Counted from the stretch's first letter, positions 46,075-54,950 are shown. The stretch is DNA of 64,000 nucleotides from Bradyrhizobium ontarionense (GCF_021088345.1 NZ_CP088156.1:1736001-1800000); one strand, 5' to 3'. The notes: generated from the letters alone by a model not told the origin. Numbers and translations are program-made.

Positions 46075-47400
46075 ATGGCCCCACGTCAACTCAAGCTCGG
46101 CGCGTTCATGCGCCCGGTCTCGATCCACACCGGCGCGTGGCGCTATCCCGGCGCCTGGCCGGACGCCAATTTCAATTTCGCGCATCTGAAGCAGCTGATC
46201 CGCAAGCTGGAAGCCGGCAAGTTCGACGCCTTCTTCATGGCCGACCATCTCGCGGTCCTGAACATGCCGATCAACGCGCTGAAGCGCAGCCACACCGTGA
46301 CCTCGTTCGAGCCGTTCACCTTGCTGTCGGCGCTGTCGGCGGTCACCGAGCACATCGGGCTGATTGCGACGGGATCGACAACCTTCGACGAGCCCTATCA
46401 TGTCGCCCGCCGCTTCGCCTCGCTCGACCACATCTCGGGCGGCCGTGCCGGCTGGAACATCGTCACCACCTCCAATCCGGACGCGGCGCTAAATTTCGGG
46501 CTCGACGATCACATGGAGCATGCCGAGCGCTACAAGCGGGCGCGCGAGTTCTACGACGTCGTCACCGGCCTGTGGGATTCCTTCGCCGACGATGCGTTCC
46601 TGCGCGATGTCGAGCAGGGTCTGTTCTTCGACCCCGGCAAGATGCATGTGCTCGATCACAACGGCAAATATCTGAAGGTCCGCGGACCCCTGAACATCGC
46701 CCGCCCCGTCCAGGGCTGGCCGGTGATCGTTCAGGCCGGCGCCTCCGAGGACGGCAAGCAGCTCGCGGCCGAGACGGCGGAGGCCGTGTTCACCGGCGGC
46801 GGCAGCCTCGCCGACGGCCAAAAGCTCTATGCCGACATCAAGGGCCGCATGGAGAAGGTCGGCCGCGATCCCGAGCATCTCAAAATCCTGCCGGGCGCGT
46901 TCGTCGTGGTCGGCGACAGCGTCGACGAGGCCAAGGAGAAGCGTGCCCTGCTCGACAGCCTGGTCCACTACGACAGCGCCATCGCCTCGCTCTCCGTCAT
47001 TTTGGGGACCGATGCGTCCGGCTTCGATCCGGACGGCCCGTTGCCTGATATCCCCGAGACCAACGCCTCCAAGAGCGGCCGGCAGCGTCTGGTCGATGTC
47101 GCCGCGCGCGACAAGCTCACGGTGCGGCAGCTGGCGCAGCGCGTCGGCGGCTATGGCGGGCTCGCCTTCGTCGGCACGGCCAAGACCATCGCCGACCAGA
47201 TGGAGGATTGGCTGGTCAGCCGCGGCTCTGACGGCTTCAACATCATGTTCCCCTATCTGCCGGCGGGGCTCGACGACTTCGTCGACAAGGTGATTCCGGA
47301 GCTGCAGCGGCGCGGGATCTTCCGGAGGGAGTATGAGGGGCCGACCCTGCGGGACAATCTGGGCCTGCCCCGGCCCAAAAACCGCTTCTTCGAGGGCTAA
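46075..47400 (+). CDS. LLM-class flavin-dependent monooxygenase (NtaA/SnaA/DszA type)
   Basis: 441 residues from ATG 46075 (MAPRQLKLGAFMRPVSIHTG). It has the luciferase-like barrel of the nitrilotriacetate/dibenzothiophene monooxygenase subfamily: WRYPGAWPDANFNFAHLKQL, FDAFFMADHLAVL, HVARRFASLDHISGGRAGWN, IVTTSNPDAALNFG, GWPVIVQAGASEDGKQLAAE and the C-terminal GGLAFVGTAK. It uses reduced FMN from a separate reductase, not seen in this window. Substrate unknown; probably a sulfur- or nitrogen-containing carbon compound. Confidence 0.9.
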   Translation: MAPRQLKLGAFMRPVSIHTGAWRYPGAWPDANFNFAHLKQLIRKLEAGKFDAFFMADHLAVLNMPINALKRSHTVTSFEPFTLLSALSAVTEHIGLIATGSTTFDEPYHVARRFASLDHISGGRAGWNIVTTSNPDAALNFGLDDHMEHAERYKRAREFYDVVTGLWDSFADDAFLRDVEQGLFFDPGKMHVLDHNGKYLKVRGPLNIARPVQGWPVIVQAGASEDGKQLAAETAEAVFTGGGSLADGQKLYADIKGRMEKVGRDPEHLKILPGAFVVVGDSVDEAKEKRALLDSLVHYDSAIASLSVILGTDASGFDPDGPLPDIPETNASKSGRQRLVDVAARDKLTVRQLAQRVGGYGGLAFVGTAKTIADQMEDWLVSRGSDGFNIMFPYLPAGLDDFVDKVIPELQRRGIFRREYEGPTLRDNLGLPRPKNRFFEG

Positions 47401-47535
47401 AGGTGCCAGAATCCGCTCAGGAACACCTCCAGCAACCTTGACTTTGGGGGCCGGCTGGGTACGTTGCGCGCCAACGGTGCCCCTTCTTTGGCCGGCGCCC
47501 ACCCCCACCGATTCCGTTATCTAGAGGTTCAAGAC

Positions 47536-47703
47536 ATGGCCAAAGCGGTCACCATCAAGGTCAAGCTCGTGTCGTCGGCCGACACCGGCTTCTATTACGT
47601 TGCCAAGAAGAACTCGCGCACCATGACCGACAAGATGGTCAAGAAGAAGTATGACCCGGTGGCGCGCAAGCACGTCGAATTCCGCGAAGCCAAGATCAAG
47701 TAA
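47536..47703 (+). CDS. rpmG: 50S ribosomal protein L33
   Basis: A 55-residue L33, beginning [20 protein letters not shown] with [20 protein letters not shown] and ending [10 protein letters not shown]. No zinc-binding cysteines, so it is the C-minus form. Start ATG 47536. A strong terminator follows 23 bp after its stop. The upstream open frame extension is not coding. Confidence 0.97.
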   Translation: MAKAVTIKVKLVSSADTGFYYVAKKNSRTMTDKMVKKKYDPVARKHVEFREAKIK

Positions 47704-47725
47704 GATCGCGGGCTGCTGCGACTTC

Positions 47726-47752
47726 AACGGGGCCGTTTCGGCCCCGTTTTTT
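47726..47752 (+). terminator. Rho-independent terminator of rpmG
   Basis: Perfect 9-bp stem ACGGGGCCG/CGGCCCCGT (47727-47735, 47739-47747) with TTT loop, followed by TTTTT. Textbook intrinsic terminator. Confidence 0.93.
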
Positions 47753-47785
47753 ATTGGGCATTCCTCTTTTTATTGGGCACTCCTC
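47748..47785 (+). repeat. 19-bp tandem duplication
   Basis: The text TTTTTATTGGGCATTCCTC is followed at once by the same 19 bases with one change (ATT to ACT). It includes the T run of the rpmG terminator, so the terminator tail is partly duplicated. Confidence 0.75.
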
Positions 47786-47856
47786 GCCCACCAGACTGGG
47801 GTATCCATCCCGATGGCCTGCCCGCTCTGGTCGGCAACATTCGCCGACCATAAATG

Positions 47857-47880
47857 ATGGTTCCTCCCGTAAGGAACCAT
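47857..47880 (+). other. hairpin in the leader of the globin-coupled MCP gene
   Basis: Perfect 9-bp arms ATGGTTCCT (47857-47865) and AGGAACCAT (47872-47880) with a 6-nt loop. No T run follows, so it is not a clear terminator. It lies about 90 nt before the MCP start and could be an operator or leader structure. Confidence 0.5.
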
Positions 47881-47969
47881 CAACCAAACCTATGCAATTT
47901 TGGGGTAGCGATGCACCCGCGCGTGAGGTGCGCCTCTTCCGTGTTCACCCAGCTTACCGGGCCCCAACG

Positions 47970-49325
47970 ATGACCGCTCCCCAGACCCTGCAATCCCGTC
48001 TCGACTTCATCGGCATCGACAATGCCACCCGGGAGAGCCTGCGGGAGCTGCGGCCGCTGATCGGCAAGGTGCTGCCCGGCCTGCTCGACCAGTTCTATGC
48101 CCATGTCGGCAAGTACCCGCAGCTGGCGAAGATGTTTTCGAGCCAGGCCGCGCTCCGGCACGCCAAGCAGGCCCAGCTCGACCATTGGATGTCGCTGGCG
48201 ACCGCGAAGTTCGACGACGCCTATGTGAAGTCCGTGACCCGGATCGGCGAGGCCCACAACCGGATGGGACTCGAGCCCCGCTGGTACATTGCCGGCTATT
48301 CGCTGATCATGACCGGCCTGCAGAGGGCGATCGAGACCGAGCTGTCGGACGGCTGGTTCGGCGGCCAGGCGGCGCGCGAGAGGAAGGCCGTGCTGCAGGC
48401 CGCGATCACCAAGGCGGCGATGCTCGACATGGATCTGGCGATCTCGGTCTATCTCGACGCGGCCAAGAACGAGCAGCATGTCGCGATGCGGCGCATGGCC
48501 GACGAGTTCGAAGCGACCGTCGGCCAGATCATCAACAAGGTGCATGCAGACGCGCAAACGCTGGAGGTCTCGGCCAATACCCTGACCAAGACCGCGGAGC
48601 AGACCCAGCAGCTCTCGAGCAGCGCGGCCTCTGCCTCCGGCCAGGTCTCGGCCAACGTTCAGTCGGTCGCCTCGGCCGCCGAGGAGATGACGTCCTCCGT
48701 CCACGAGATCGGCCGCCAGGTCACGGAATCGACCACCATCGCGAAAGAGGCCGTCCGCCAGATCGAGCAGACCGATGTCGGCATCAGCGAGCTGTCGCGC
48801 ACCGCCGAGCGCATCGGCGACGTCTTGAAGCTGATCACCTCGATCGCCGCCCAGACCAACCTGCTGGCGCTGAACGCGACCATCGAGGCGGCGCGCGCCG
48901 GTGACGCCGGACGCGGCTTCGCCGTGGTCGCCTCCGAGGTCAAGGCGCTGGCCTCGCAGACCGCCAAGGCGACCGAGGAGATCGGCCAGCAGATCGACGG
49001 CATCCAGAACGCGACGCAGGCGTCGGTCGCCTCGATCAAGCAGATCGGCGGCACCATCCAGCAGATCTCGGAAATCGCCGCCGGCATCGCCGCCGCCGTC
49101 GAGCAGCAGGGCGCCGCGACCGGGCAGATCTCGCGCCATGTCCAGGAGGTCGCCGGCGGCACCGTCCGCGTCGCCGGCAATATCGGCGACGTCAGCAAGG
49201 GCGCCAACGCCACCGGGACGGCCTCCTCGCAGGTGCTCGCCTCGGCGCACTCGCTGTCGCGGGAGAGCGACCGGCTGAAGGACGAGTTGGAAAAATTCCT
49301 GCGCAACGTGCGCGCGGCGTCATAG
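47970..49325 (+). CDS. soluble globin-coupled methyl-accepting chemotaxis protein
   Basis: 451 residues from ATG 47970 ([20 protein letters not shown]), without membrane helices, so cytoplasmic. The N-terminal protoglobin-like sensor (about 5-165) has the proximal-His region [20 protein letters not shown] with His96, as in HemAT aerotaxis sensors. The MCP signalling coiled coil (about 200-440) has the hairpin tip [40 protein letters not shown]. It probably binds O2 through heme and drives aerotaxis through CheA/CheW located elsewhere. Earlier ATGs at 47754 or 47892 are possible but add unrelated sequence. Confidence 0.92.
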   Translation: MTAPQTLQSRLDFIGIDNATRESLRELRPLIGKVLPGLLDQFYAHVGKYPQLAKMFSSQAALRHAKQAQLDHWMSLATAKFDDAYVKSVTRIGEAHNRMGLEPRWYIAGYSLIMTGLQRAIETELSDGWFGGQAARERKAVLQAAITKAAMLDMDLAISVYLDAAKNEQHVAMRRMADEFEATVGQIINKVHADAQTLEVSANTLTKTAEQTQQLSSSAASASGQVSANVQSVASAAEEMTSSVHEIGRQVTESTTIAKEAVRQIEQTDVGISELSRTAERIGDVLKLITSIAAQTNLLALNATIEAARAGDAGRGFAVVASEVKALASQTAKATEEIGQQIDGIQNATQASVASIKQIGGTIQQISEIAAGIAAAVEQQGAATGQISRHVQEVAGGTVRVAGNIGDVSKGANATGTASSQVLASAHSLSRESDRLKDELEKFLRNVRAAS

Positions 49326-49473
49326 CCATCCATCGCAGCAAATTGGCAACCGGCCGGACATTCCCGCGCCGGCTGTCCTGCGTGGTGACGCTGGATGGCC
49401 GCCTGGCCGCCATCACCGCGACTTCGACGCGCGTGCCCGATGGACAGGCGCGGCGTTCGTCGATCACCCCGGT

Positions 49474-50247
49474 CTAGCGCGTGTGATCGACCAGGTGCAG
49501 ATCGCTCAGTGTGCTCGGCAGGCTGCGGCTGAGCAGGTCGACGATCGCGCGGCGCAGTCTCTCGTCCGGCTCGCCGAAATTGCCGTCGAGCACGAGGCTG
49601 GGGCCAGCGAGCCGAACGCTCGATGCGTCATCGGACGGCCCGGCCGCGAGCTTCTCGATGATGTCGAACGTTTTGCCGTCGAACACCCTGATCTCGTACA
49701 GCGCGTGCAGCAAGCCGAAGGATTCCAGCACCGTGCTGTAGGTGATCAGGCCCACACCTTCGACCTTCCGGTTGCTGCCGCCGAAATTGGCCTTGGCCCT
49801 GGTGATGACGATGTAGGCGTCGAGGCCTTGCGGGGACACTTCGGTCCGGACGAGCTTCTTGAACGGATCGTCGCGAACGAGATTGACGGCCGCGACCGCC
49901 GAGTCCTGTATCGTCGCGAACGCGGCGCGCGGATAGGTGATCGGCTGCACCTGGAAGCGGACGCTCAGCGCCTTCCCCACCTCCTGCACGATCAGGTCAT
50001 CGAGCCCCCAGGACGCGATCGGTACATGTCGCGAGCCGTTGTCGAGACCGGTGAGCCCTGCCCTTGCCAGGATGAACTGATCACCGACCGCAGAAACGAT
50101 GCCGACGGTCTTGACCGATCTGAGCTTCTCGTCGCGCGTCTCGAACAACGCATGAGCGCCGCTGCTCAGGATAAGAAGGATCGCGATCGCACACCAGAAG
50201 AGGAAGCTCGCTGCAGCCCAGGCGTATCGACTGATGAAGCGCATCAT
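49474..50247 (-). CDS. hypothetical membrane-anchored protein, operon with MipA-like gene
   Basis: A 257-residue protein I do not recognise. One N-terminal helix (YAWAAASFLFWCAIAILLIL, about residues 9-28) probably anchors it in the inner membrane with the rest in the periplasm. The mature part starts FETRDEKLRSVKTVGIVSAV and is rich in beta pattern; LYEIRVFDGKTFDIIEKLAA and ending LLSRSLPSTLSDL are visible. Its start is 5 bp from the MipA-like stop, so it is the second gene of that operon. It could be a partner of the outer-membrane protein. Confidence 0.75.
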   Translation of the reverse strand: MMRFISRYAWAAASFLFWCAIAILLILSSGAHALFETRDEKLRSVKTVGIVSAVGDQFILARAGLTGLDNGSRHVPIASWGLDDLIVQEVGKALSVRFQVQPITYPRAAFATIQDSAVAAVNLVRDDPFKKLVRTEVSPQGLDAYIVITRAKANFGGSNRKVEGVGLITYSTVLESFGLLHALYEIRVFDGKTFDIIEKLAAGPSDDASSVRLAGPSLVLDGNFGEPDERLRRAIVDLLSRSLPSTLSDLHLVDHTR

Positions 50248-50252
50248 GGTCC

Positions 50253-51149
50253 CTACCGGATCTTGAAGTCGAAGGAGTACGACGCGCCGACGCCGACCGT
50301 CACCTGGTTCACCGAGCCGCGCGCCGTCACGATCGGGCTCTTTGCGGCGTCGCCGAGCAGCCGGTCATATTCGACGTAGGAATGCACCTCCCATTGCGGA
50401 TCGATGCGATACTTCACCTGCACGCCCGCGCCGGCCGAATGTGCACCGCCCTTGGCCGTGTACATTGGAAGCCCCGTCGCCATCGCCTGCACGGCGTCGA
50501 CGTTGAAATAGGGCGAGACAGCCTTGGCGCTTTCCCAGGTGAAGCGCGGGCCGGCGGACACGGTGATCGCCCGTGTCACCGGCACGATGAAATCAGCCGA
50601 GAAGTCGGAGACGACGCCCTGATGGCCGCCGAAGCCGCCGCGGGTTTCGTTGCGCACGCGAAACCAGTCGACCGGAAAATACTCGATGAAGCCGCCGAGC
50701 TCGAACGCAGCCTTGACGTCGCCGAGACCGTTGAGCGCGGCATAGCTGCCTGCCTTGCGCGACGGCACGAACTTGCCCGCTGGGCCTGCGCGCAGATTGC
50801 CGAAATCGATCAGGGCGATGCTCGCATTGTCGCGCGGACTGCGGAACTGATCCATCGCGCCGGCGCGGCGGATCGAGAAGATCGGGATCGGACTGAACAG
50901 GCTGTGCTTTGCGCCTTCGAAGTCCGGCTTGTACCGGCCCTCCGCGCCGATCATGACCGTCCAGTTGCCGGACACCGGCGGCAGCAACGGCAGCTCGAAT
51001 GGCGGCGCCGGCAAGGTGAATGCAGTCTGGGCCGATGCGCGGTCGAAGGCGGCTGCCGTCACGTTGAGAGCCGCGAGCGTCGCGACGAACAGAGTTCGGT
51101 GCGCGCGCCTCGCGGGACGACGGCGAGCGGCTACGATGGCATGCTTCAT
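50253..51149 (-). CDS. MipA/OmpV family outer-membrane protein
   Basis: 298 residues from ATG 51149 (MKHAIVAARRRP); longer frames upstream are shadows. A signal peptide (LFVATLAALNVTAAAFDRASAQ) precedes a beta-barrel of the MipA/OmpV type: GNWTVMIGAEGRYKPDFEGA, LFSPIPIFSIRR, GLGDVKAAFELGGFIEYFP, ITVSAGPRFTWESAKAVSPY and the C-terminal VTVGVGASYSFDF. MipA proteins scaffold murein enzymes or act as channels; the role here is unknown. It is divergent from the response regulator and separated by a 341-bp region with 11-bp direct repeats. Confidence 0.88.
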   Translation of the reverse strand: MKHAIVAARRRPARRAHRTLFVATLAALNVTAAAFDRASAQTAFTLPAPPFELPLLPPVSGNWTVMIGAEGRYKPDFEGAKHSLFSPIPIFSIRRAGAMDQFRSPRDNASIALIDFGNLRAGPAGKFVPSRKAGSYAALNGLGDVKAAFELGGFIEYFPVDWFRVRNETRGGFGGHQGVVSDFSADFIVPVTRAITVSAGPRFTWESAKAVSPYFNVDAVQAMATGLPMYTAKGGAHSAGAGVQVKYRIDPQWEVHSYVEYDRLLGDAAKSPIVTARGSVNQVTVGVGASYSFDFKIR

Positions 51150-51220
51150 TGCAGGGACCTTTGACGGCGGGCCTCGTTGTCGGGGCCTGTTGTGTGGATT
51201 CGTGTCCCTCAATCGCCGGG

Positions 51221-51242
51221 CAACATTGCGCGAAGATTGCCC
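51221..51242. promoter_or_regulatory. direct-repeat box 1 (2 x 11 bp)
   Basis: CAACATTGCGC followed at once by GAAGATTGCCC; consensus with box 2 is SAASATTGCSC. An 11-bp period places both half-sites on one face of the helix, the geometry of PhoB/OmpR-family binding sites. Box 2 starts 60 bp further on. Confidence 0.62.
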
Positions 51243-51280
51243 GCCACGACATCCGACGAAGATACCATCGCGCCGCAGCC

Positions 51281-51302
51281 CAACATTGCCCGAACATTGC
51301 CC
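51281..51302. promoter_or_regulatory. direct-repeat box 2 (2 x 11 bp)
   Basis: CAACATTGCCC followed at once by GAACATTGCCC; ten of eleven positions agree between the half-sites. Same orientation as box 1. A likely binding site for the response regulator 51491-52171. Confidence 0.65.
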
Positions 51303-51490
51303 GCGCGGGAGCCGCTCGCCTTTCTTTCTGCAGGAGCGCAGAGATGTCCCCTCTGCCGGCCGCTTGCCTTCGCCGGTCGGGCTGCCGTAAACGAATATGT
51401 CTGCGTGGCCCGAAGCGCCACAATCAGGCCAAACAGGGAATGTCACGATCCCCGTGGCTTTGTTACTCGCCTGCCGCAAGGAAGATCGTT

Positions 51491-52171
51491 GTGCGTTCCC
51501 TCGTGATCGAAGACGAACCGCAGATCGGCGCCTATGTCAGCCGCTTGCTGGCGCAATTGCACGGTGTGGTCGACACGGTCGGATCGGTTTCGGACGCGCA
51601 GCACGCGTTGAAAACCTTCAAATACGATCTGGCGATCGTCGATCGCATGCTGCCTGATGGCGACGCACTCGTGATCGTCACGGCGTTGGGACAGTTGGCT
51701 GAACGGCCGGCCATCATCGTGCTGACCGCCAAGGATACCAAGGAAGACGTGATCGAAGGTCTCAACGGCGGCGCGGACGACTATCTCGGCAAGCCGTTCG
51801 AGCCGGATGAGTTCATCGCCCGCGTGCGCGCCGTGCTGCGGCGGCCGCGGCTTCTCGTCCAGCCGGCCTTGTCGTTCGGGAACGTCGAGCTGCACCTCGG
51901 CAGCAACGAGGCCGTCGTGGCCGACAACAGGATCCTGTTGCGTCGGCGCGAAGCGCTGATCCTGGGCGCCTTGTTGACCCGGCGCGACCGCGTCGTCACC
52001 CGCGCGGCCCTGATCGAGGAGATCTACGGCTTCGACGACGAAATCGAATCCAACACGCTGGAGGCGCAGGTGTCGCGGCTGCGCAAGAAGCTGTTCGAGC
52101 TCGGCGGCAACGTCGAGATCCGCAGCATGCGCGGCATCGGCTACATGCTGCGGATGGCGCACGGCCGATGA
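51491..52171 (+). CDS. OmpR-family response regulator
   Basis: 226 residues from GTG 51491 with AAGGAAG upstream. The receiver (about 1-115) has acidic VIEDEPQIG, phospho-acceptor Asp51 in LAIVDRMLPDG, Thr in IVLTAKD, and Lys in LGKPF. The C-terminal winged helix (about 125-222) shows LLRRREALILGALLTRRD, SNTLEAQVSRLRKKL and RGIGYMLRM. The next gene, its histidine kinase, overlaps by 4 bp (ATGA). It probably binds the 11-bp repeats upstream and controls the MipA-like operon. Confidence 0.93.
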   Translation: MRSLVIEDEPQIGAYVSRLLAQLHGVVDTVGSVSDAQHALKTFKYDLAIVDRMLPDGDALVIVTALGQLAERPAIIVLTAKDTKEDVIEGLNGGADDYLGKPFEPDEFIARVRAVLRRPRLLVQPALSFGNVELHLGSNEAVVADNRILLRRREALILGALLTRRDRVVTRAALIEEIYGFDDEIESNTLEAQVSRLRKKLFELGGNVEIRSMRGIGYMLRMAHGR

Positions 52172-53547
52172 AGTCGATCGCCCGGACGTTCACGCTGTCG
52201 CTCGGCCTCGCCGCCACCGCGATCTTTCTCGCCACGATCACGATCACCGTCTGGCAGTCCCAGCTGCGCGAATACGATCCGGTCGTCTGCCGCGTCGCTG
52301 CCGGCATTCTCTACGACGCAGCCGTCGTCGATCCCGGCCACGCCTTGACCATCCGGCCCACGCGCCGTGTCGAGGAGCTGAAATCGTTCAGCCCGAACCT
52401 GTGGTACGTCGTGTCCTACGAGAAGCTGATCACCGAGTTCGGGGGCGACCGCAGGCCGGCCTTGCCGTTTTCGCTGCCCTATGGCGGACCGATCGGTTTC
52501 TCGGTCCTCAACACGCTGGATCAGAACGCGACGTTCTGCCTGGCCGTCATCAATTGGGGCCCGTCCGATCTGGTGATGATGGTCGGCGGGGCGCAGGTCC
52601 ACTTCGGCCAGATGTTGTGGTCGTTCGTCGGCCGCAATGTCTTTCCGCTGTCCCTCGGGGCCTTCGCCTTCGCGCTGATGGTGATCATCGGCGCCTGGTT
52701 GTCGGGGCGTTTCGTGGCGCGCGGCATCGATCGCGTGACGCGGCGCGCGCTCGCGATCGACCCGTCGGCGCCGCAAGGATCGATTGCGCTCGATGAGGTC
52801 CCGATCGAGCTCAAGCCCCTGGTCGAGGCGCTGAACCGCGCCTTCGACGAGATCAATGCCTACATCAAGATGCAGCGCCGCTTCCTCGGCAATGCCGCAC
52901 ATCAGTTGCGGACGCCGCTGACGCTGCTGCGGGCCAGGATCGAGGATGTTGCCGAGCCCCGATTGAGGAGCGCGCTCGTGCGCGACATGCGCCGGCTGAC
53001 CTCGCTGGTCTCGGCCATGCTGGACCTCGCACGGCTGCAAAATCATGCGATCGAAAAGCGGCCGATCGATCTTGCGGAGCTGGCGCGGGACGCGCTGGCC
53101 GATTTCGGCCCATCGGCGCTGGATGCGGACATCGAATTGTCGCTGGAGCACGCTGAGGAGGACGGCACGGTCGTGCAAGGCGTGGAGGCTGCCGTCCGCA
53201 GCGCCCTCGCCAATCTGGTCGGCAATGCGTTGATCCACGCCGGCGGCGCCAAACGCGTCACGGCAACGCTCGGCCGCGGCAGCGTCTCGATCAGCGATGA
53301 CGGCGCCGGATTCTCTCCGGGCTACGAGCGCAGCTTTATCGAGCCGTTCCAGACCGGCAACGCCACGCAAGGCGGCGCCGGCCTCGGCCTCTCGATCGTT
53401 CACGAGATCATGGCGGCCCACGGCGGCGCGTTCGTCATCACCTCCACGCCGGGCGGCGGAACCACCGCCACCTTGCGCTTTGTGGAAGCTGCGGCTGCAA
53501 CGCCGGACGACAACAAGTCCGGCCACGTGGCGACCTACATGCCGTGA
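52168..53547 (+). CDS. sensor histidine kinase
   Basis: 459 residues. Two membrane helices (LSLGLAATAIFLATITITVW near the N-terminus and LSLGAFAFALMVIIGAWLSG at about 165-185) enclose a periplasmic sensor of about 130 residues of unknown ligand. HAMP-like linker, then H-box FLGNAAHQLRTPLTLL, N-box ALANLVGNALIHA, G1 SISDDGAGF and G2 GGAGLGLSIV are all intact. The periplasmic region has two Cys (VVCRVAA and FCLAVI), possible disulfide. Partner of the preceding response regulator. Its 3' end overlaps the small Cys-rich gene tail to tail by 13 bp. Confidence 0.93.
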   Translation: MKSIARTFTLSLGLAATAIFLATITITVWQSQLREYDPVVCRVAAGILYDAAVVDPGHALTIRPTRRVEELKSFSPNLWYVVSYEKLITEFGGDRRPALPFSLPYGGPIGFSVLNTLDQNATFCLAVINWGPSDLVMMVGGAQVHFGQMLWSFVGRNVFPLSLGAFAFALMVIIGAWLSGRFVARGIDRVTRRALAIDPSAPQGSIALDEVPIELKPLVEALNRAFDEINAYIKMQRRFLGNAAHQLRTPLTLLRARIEDVAEPRLRSALVRDMRRLTSLVSAMLDLARLQNHAIEKRPIDLAELARDALADFGPSALDADIELSLEHAEEDGTVVQGVEAAVRSALANLVGNALIHAGGAKRVTATLGRGSVSISDDGAGFSPGYERSFIEPFQTGNATQGGAGLGLSIVHEIMAAHGGAFVITSTPGGGTTATLRFVEAAAATPDDNKSGHVATYMP

Positions 53548-53765
53548 CTCTGGAACACTGCCGAACAGCTCCTGCTCAACTTGCTGCGGTTCTGCATCAG
53601 ACATTGCTGGACCGCATTGTCGTCGCCGAGCTGACTCCGGCACAGCTGCCGGGCGTCGCGTGAGCAGGCCTTCTGCTCCTGCGGCGTGCCCATATGTCCC
53701 TGGGCCTGGGCGAATGACGGCAGGGTCGACAGCGACACCGCGAGCACGAACGACAGTTTCTTCAT
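53535..53765 (-). CDS. small secreted cysteine-rich repeat protein
   Basis: 76 residues from ATG 53765 with GGAGGAG upstream; the longer frame is rejected. A signal peptide (MKKLSFVLAVSLSTLPSFAQ, cleavage near AQAQ) is followed by a four-Cys unit ACSRDARQLCRSQLG ... CLMQNRSKLSRSC, which matches the pattern of Cys-rich FGFR-type repeats found in short periplasmic proteins of Bradyrhizobium and relatives. Disulfide-stabilised, role unknown. Convergent with the kinase gene. Confidence 0.83.
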   Translation of the reverse strand: MKKLSFVLAVSLSTLPSFAQAQGHMGTPQEQKACSRDARQLCRSQLGDDNAVQQCLMQNRSKLSRSCSAVFQSHGM

Positions 53766-53900
53766 CGGGGAGACTCCTCCTTGGGCGGGACCAACGTCTG
53801 CCGCATCAGGCGGTTCCGGCCGAATCCTGCGGATCCGGCATGGTCGTGAGGCACGGAGTTGAACGGCTCGCGGTGGCAAGCTCGACGCGCTTGCCAACGA

Positions 53901-53976
53901 AGCGTCAGCGTCATCCGCCATTTCACGACATGGTAGAAAAGCGGCGGATCACGCTTCGCTGATCCGCCCTGCGGCC
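53901..53976. repeat. REP-like repeat, copy 1
   Basis: Two parts: GTCAGCGTCATCCGCC then, after a linker with TGGTAGAAAAG, the hairpin GGCGGATCACGCTTCGCTGA and TCCGCCCTGCGG. The same composite recurs five more times up to 60.07 kb. Confidence 0.8.
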
Positions 53977-54017
53977 GGCCGGCCTGCACCATGCCGCCTT
54001 CGCTGACTTGCCAGCAA

Positions 54018-54431
54018 CTACATGACACCGCGGGACGGCAACCATGGATCCGTCGCGCCGTCTCTCAGCCGGTCGATAGCCGGGCGGGCGGCGATGTAGT
54101 CGATCTCCGCCCGCGTCACGCCGATATCCGTCAGCTCCCTGTCACTGAGGCCGTACAGGCTGGCTCGTAAGCTCCGGCGTCGGCGCCGTTCCTGGTAGGC
54201 ACGCCAATATCGATCGAGCAAGCTCGAGACGCTGCGCGTTGATGCGCCCGGTGGTCCCGCAGCATCCTTTTCCGACAAGACGTTTCTCAGCGGAGCGATG
54301 GATGCATCGGGGCGCGCCGCTGCAAGCACATCGCCCATGGCGTCTTTCGCCAATGCGATGGAGAGGTCGAAGCCGAGCCCCGTGGCATCGCGCCCGGTCT
54401 CGGATGTGAGGTTCGTCGGTTGGGGTGGCAT
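54018..54431 (-). CDS. DUF1127 domain protein (copy A)
   Basis: 137 residues. A variable N-terminal half (PQPTNLTSETGRDATGLGFD) is joined to a C-terminal DUF1127 unit: LLDRYWRAYQERRRRRSLRA, SLYGLSDRELTDIGVTRAEI, DYIAARPAI. Small Arg-rich DUF1127 proteins bind RNA or affect RNA turnover and stress in some alphaproteobacteria; these are longer forms. Start ATG 54431 with AGGAG upstream. A terminator-like hairpin lies 47 nt before the start. Clear paralogue of 55635-56045, including the leader. Confidence 0.9.
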   Translation of the reverse strand: MPPQPTNLTSETGRDATGLGFDLSIALAKDAMGDVLAAARPDASIAPLRNVLSEKDAAGPPGASTRSVSSLLDRYWRAYQERRRRRSLRASLYGLSDRELTDIGVTRAEIDYIAARPAIDRLRDGATDPWLPSRGVM

Positions 54432-54545
54432 CGGATGCTCCTGCTGTTGTGCCGACAGGGAACGTGGCCAAACAAAAGGCCCCGTCCGATGCCGGCGGGG
54501 CCTGGTGAGAAGATCGCGCTATCGAATTCCTAGCGCACCACTCCT
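54432..54545 (-). promoter_or_regulatory. duplicated leader of DUF1127 copy A with terminator-like hairpin
   Basis: On the minus strand the stem GGCCCCG/CGGGGCC (54478-54484, 54496-54502) is followed by TTTTGTTT, an intrinsic terminator shape placed inside the 5' leader. The surrounding ~110 bp match 56050-56160 closely, including GTGCGCTAGGAATTCGA. It suits attenuation or a leader-derived small RNA. Confidence 0.68.
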
Positions 54546-54950
54546 TCCATGGCCCAGCCGAAGCGGGTCATGTGGTTATGGCAAACGATGCGCGCTGATC
54601 TAATCATCCGTTAGAAATACCACTGACTTTAAGTGAAATCAAGAGCTGCATTTCTGTCTTTCACACCCTAGCGGCGATCTCCTCTGACCTGGCACCAAGT
54701 CTCCATCGACTCTGAGATCGTCGATCGGATGAGCGTGAGCCTCATCCGCCACGTCACGACGGTTGTAGAAAAGCGACGGATCACGCTTCGCTGATCCGCC
54801 CTACGGACTGTCTTTGGCACATACCAACGTTGCTCGTGAGTTTAGTCATGACTGACATCCAATGATTTACCTTCGCCTGTGATTTGCGTGGAGGAATGTG
54901 AGCGCGTTGTCCATGATCACGGCGAGGCGGCAGACCTCAGGGAGGCAGAG
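54546..54950. other. intergenic region with REP-like copy 2
   Basis: No gene is seen before the hypothetical protein at 54951. It contains REP-like copy 2 (54728-54806) and an AT-rich stretch at about 54600-54660. Confidence 0.5.
54728..54806. repeat. REP-like repeat, copy 2
   Basis: GATGAGCGTGAGCCTCATCC opens the first hairpin and, after GTTGTAGAAAAGCG, the second arm ACGGATCACGCTTCGCTGAT, CCGCCCTACGG follows. Same order and orientation as copy 1. Confidence 0.8.

Larger units (their letters stand above)
51150..51490. promoter_or_regulatory. mipA-like / response regulator intergenic region
   Basis: This divergent gap holds two 22-bp blocks of tandem 11-mers (51221-51242 and 51281-51302; see separate entries). 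Open frames here belong to neither gene. The arrangement suits control of the MipA-like operon, of the two-component genes, or of both. Confidence 0.65.

Noticed and set aside
47880..49250. 456-codon minus-strand frame opposite the MCP gene
   Set aside because: Antisense of coiled-coil codons; Leu/Asp/Gly-rich with no recognisable domain.
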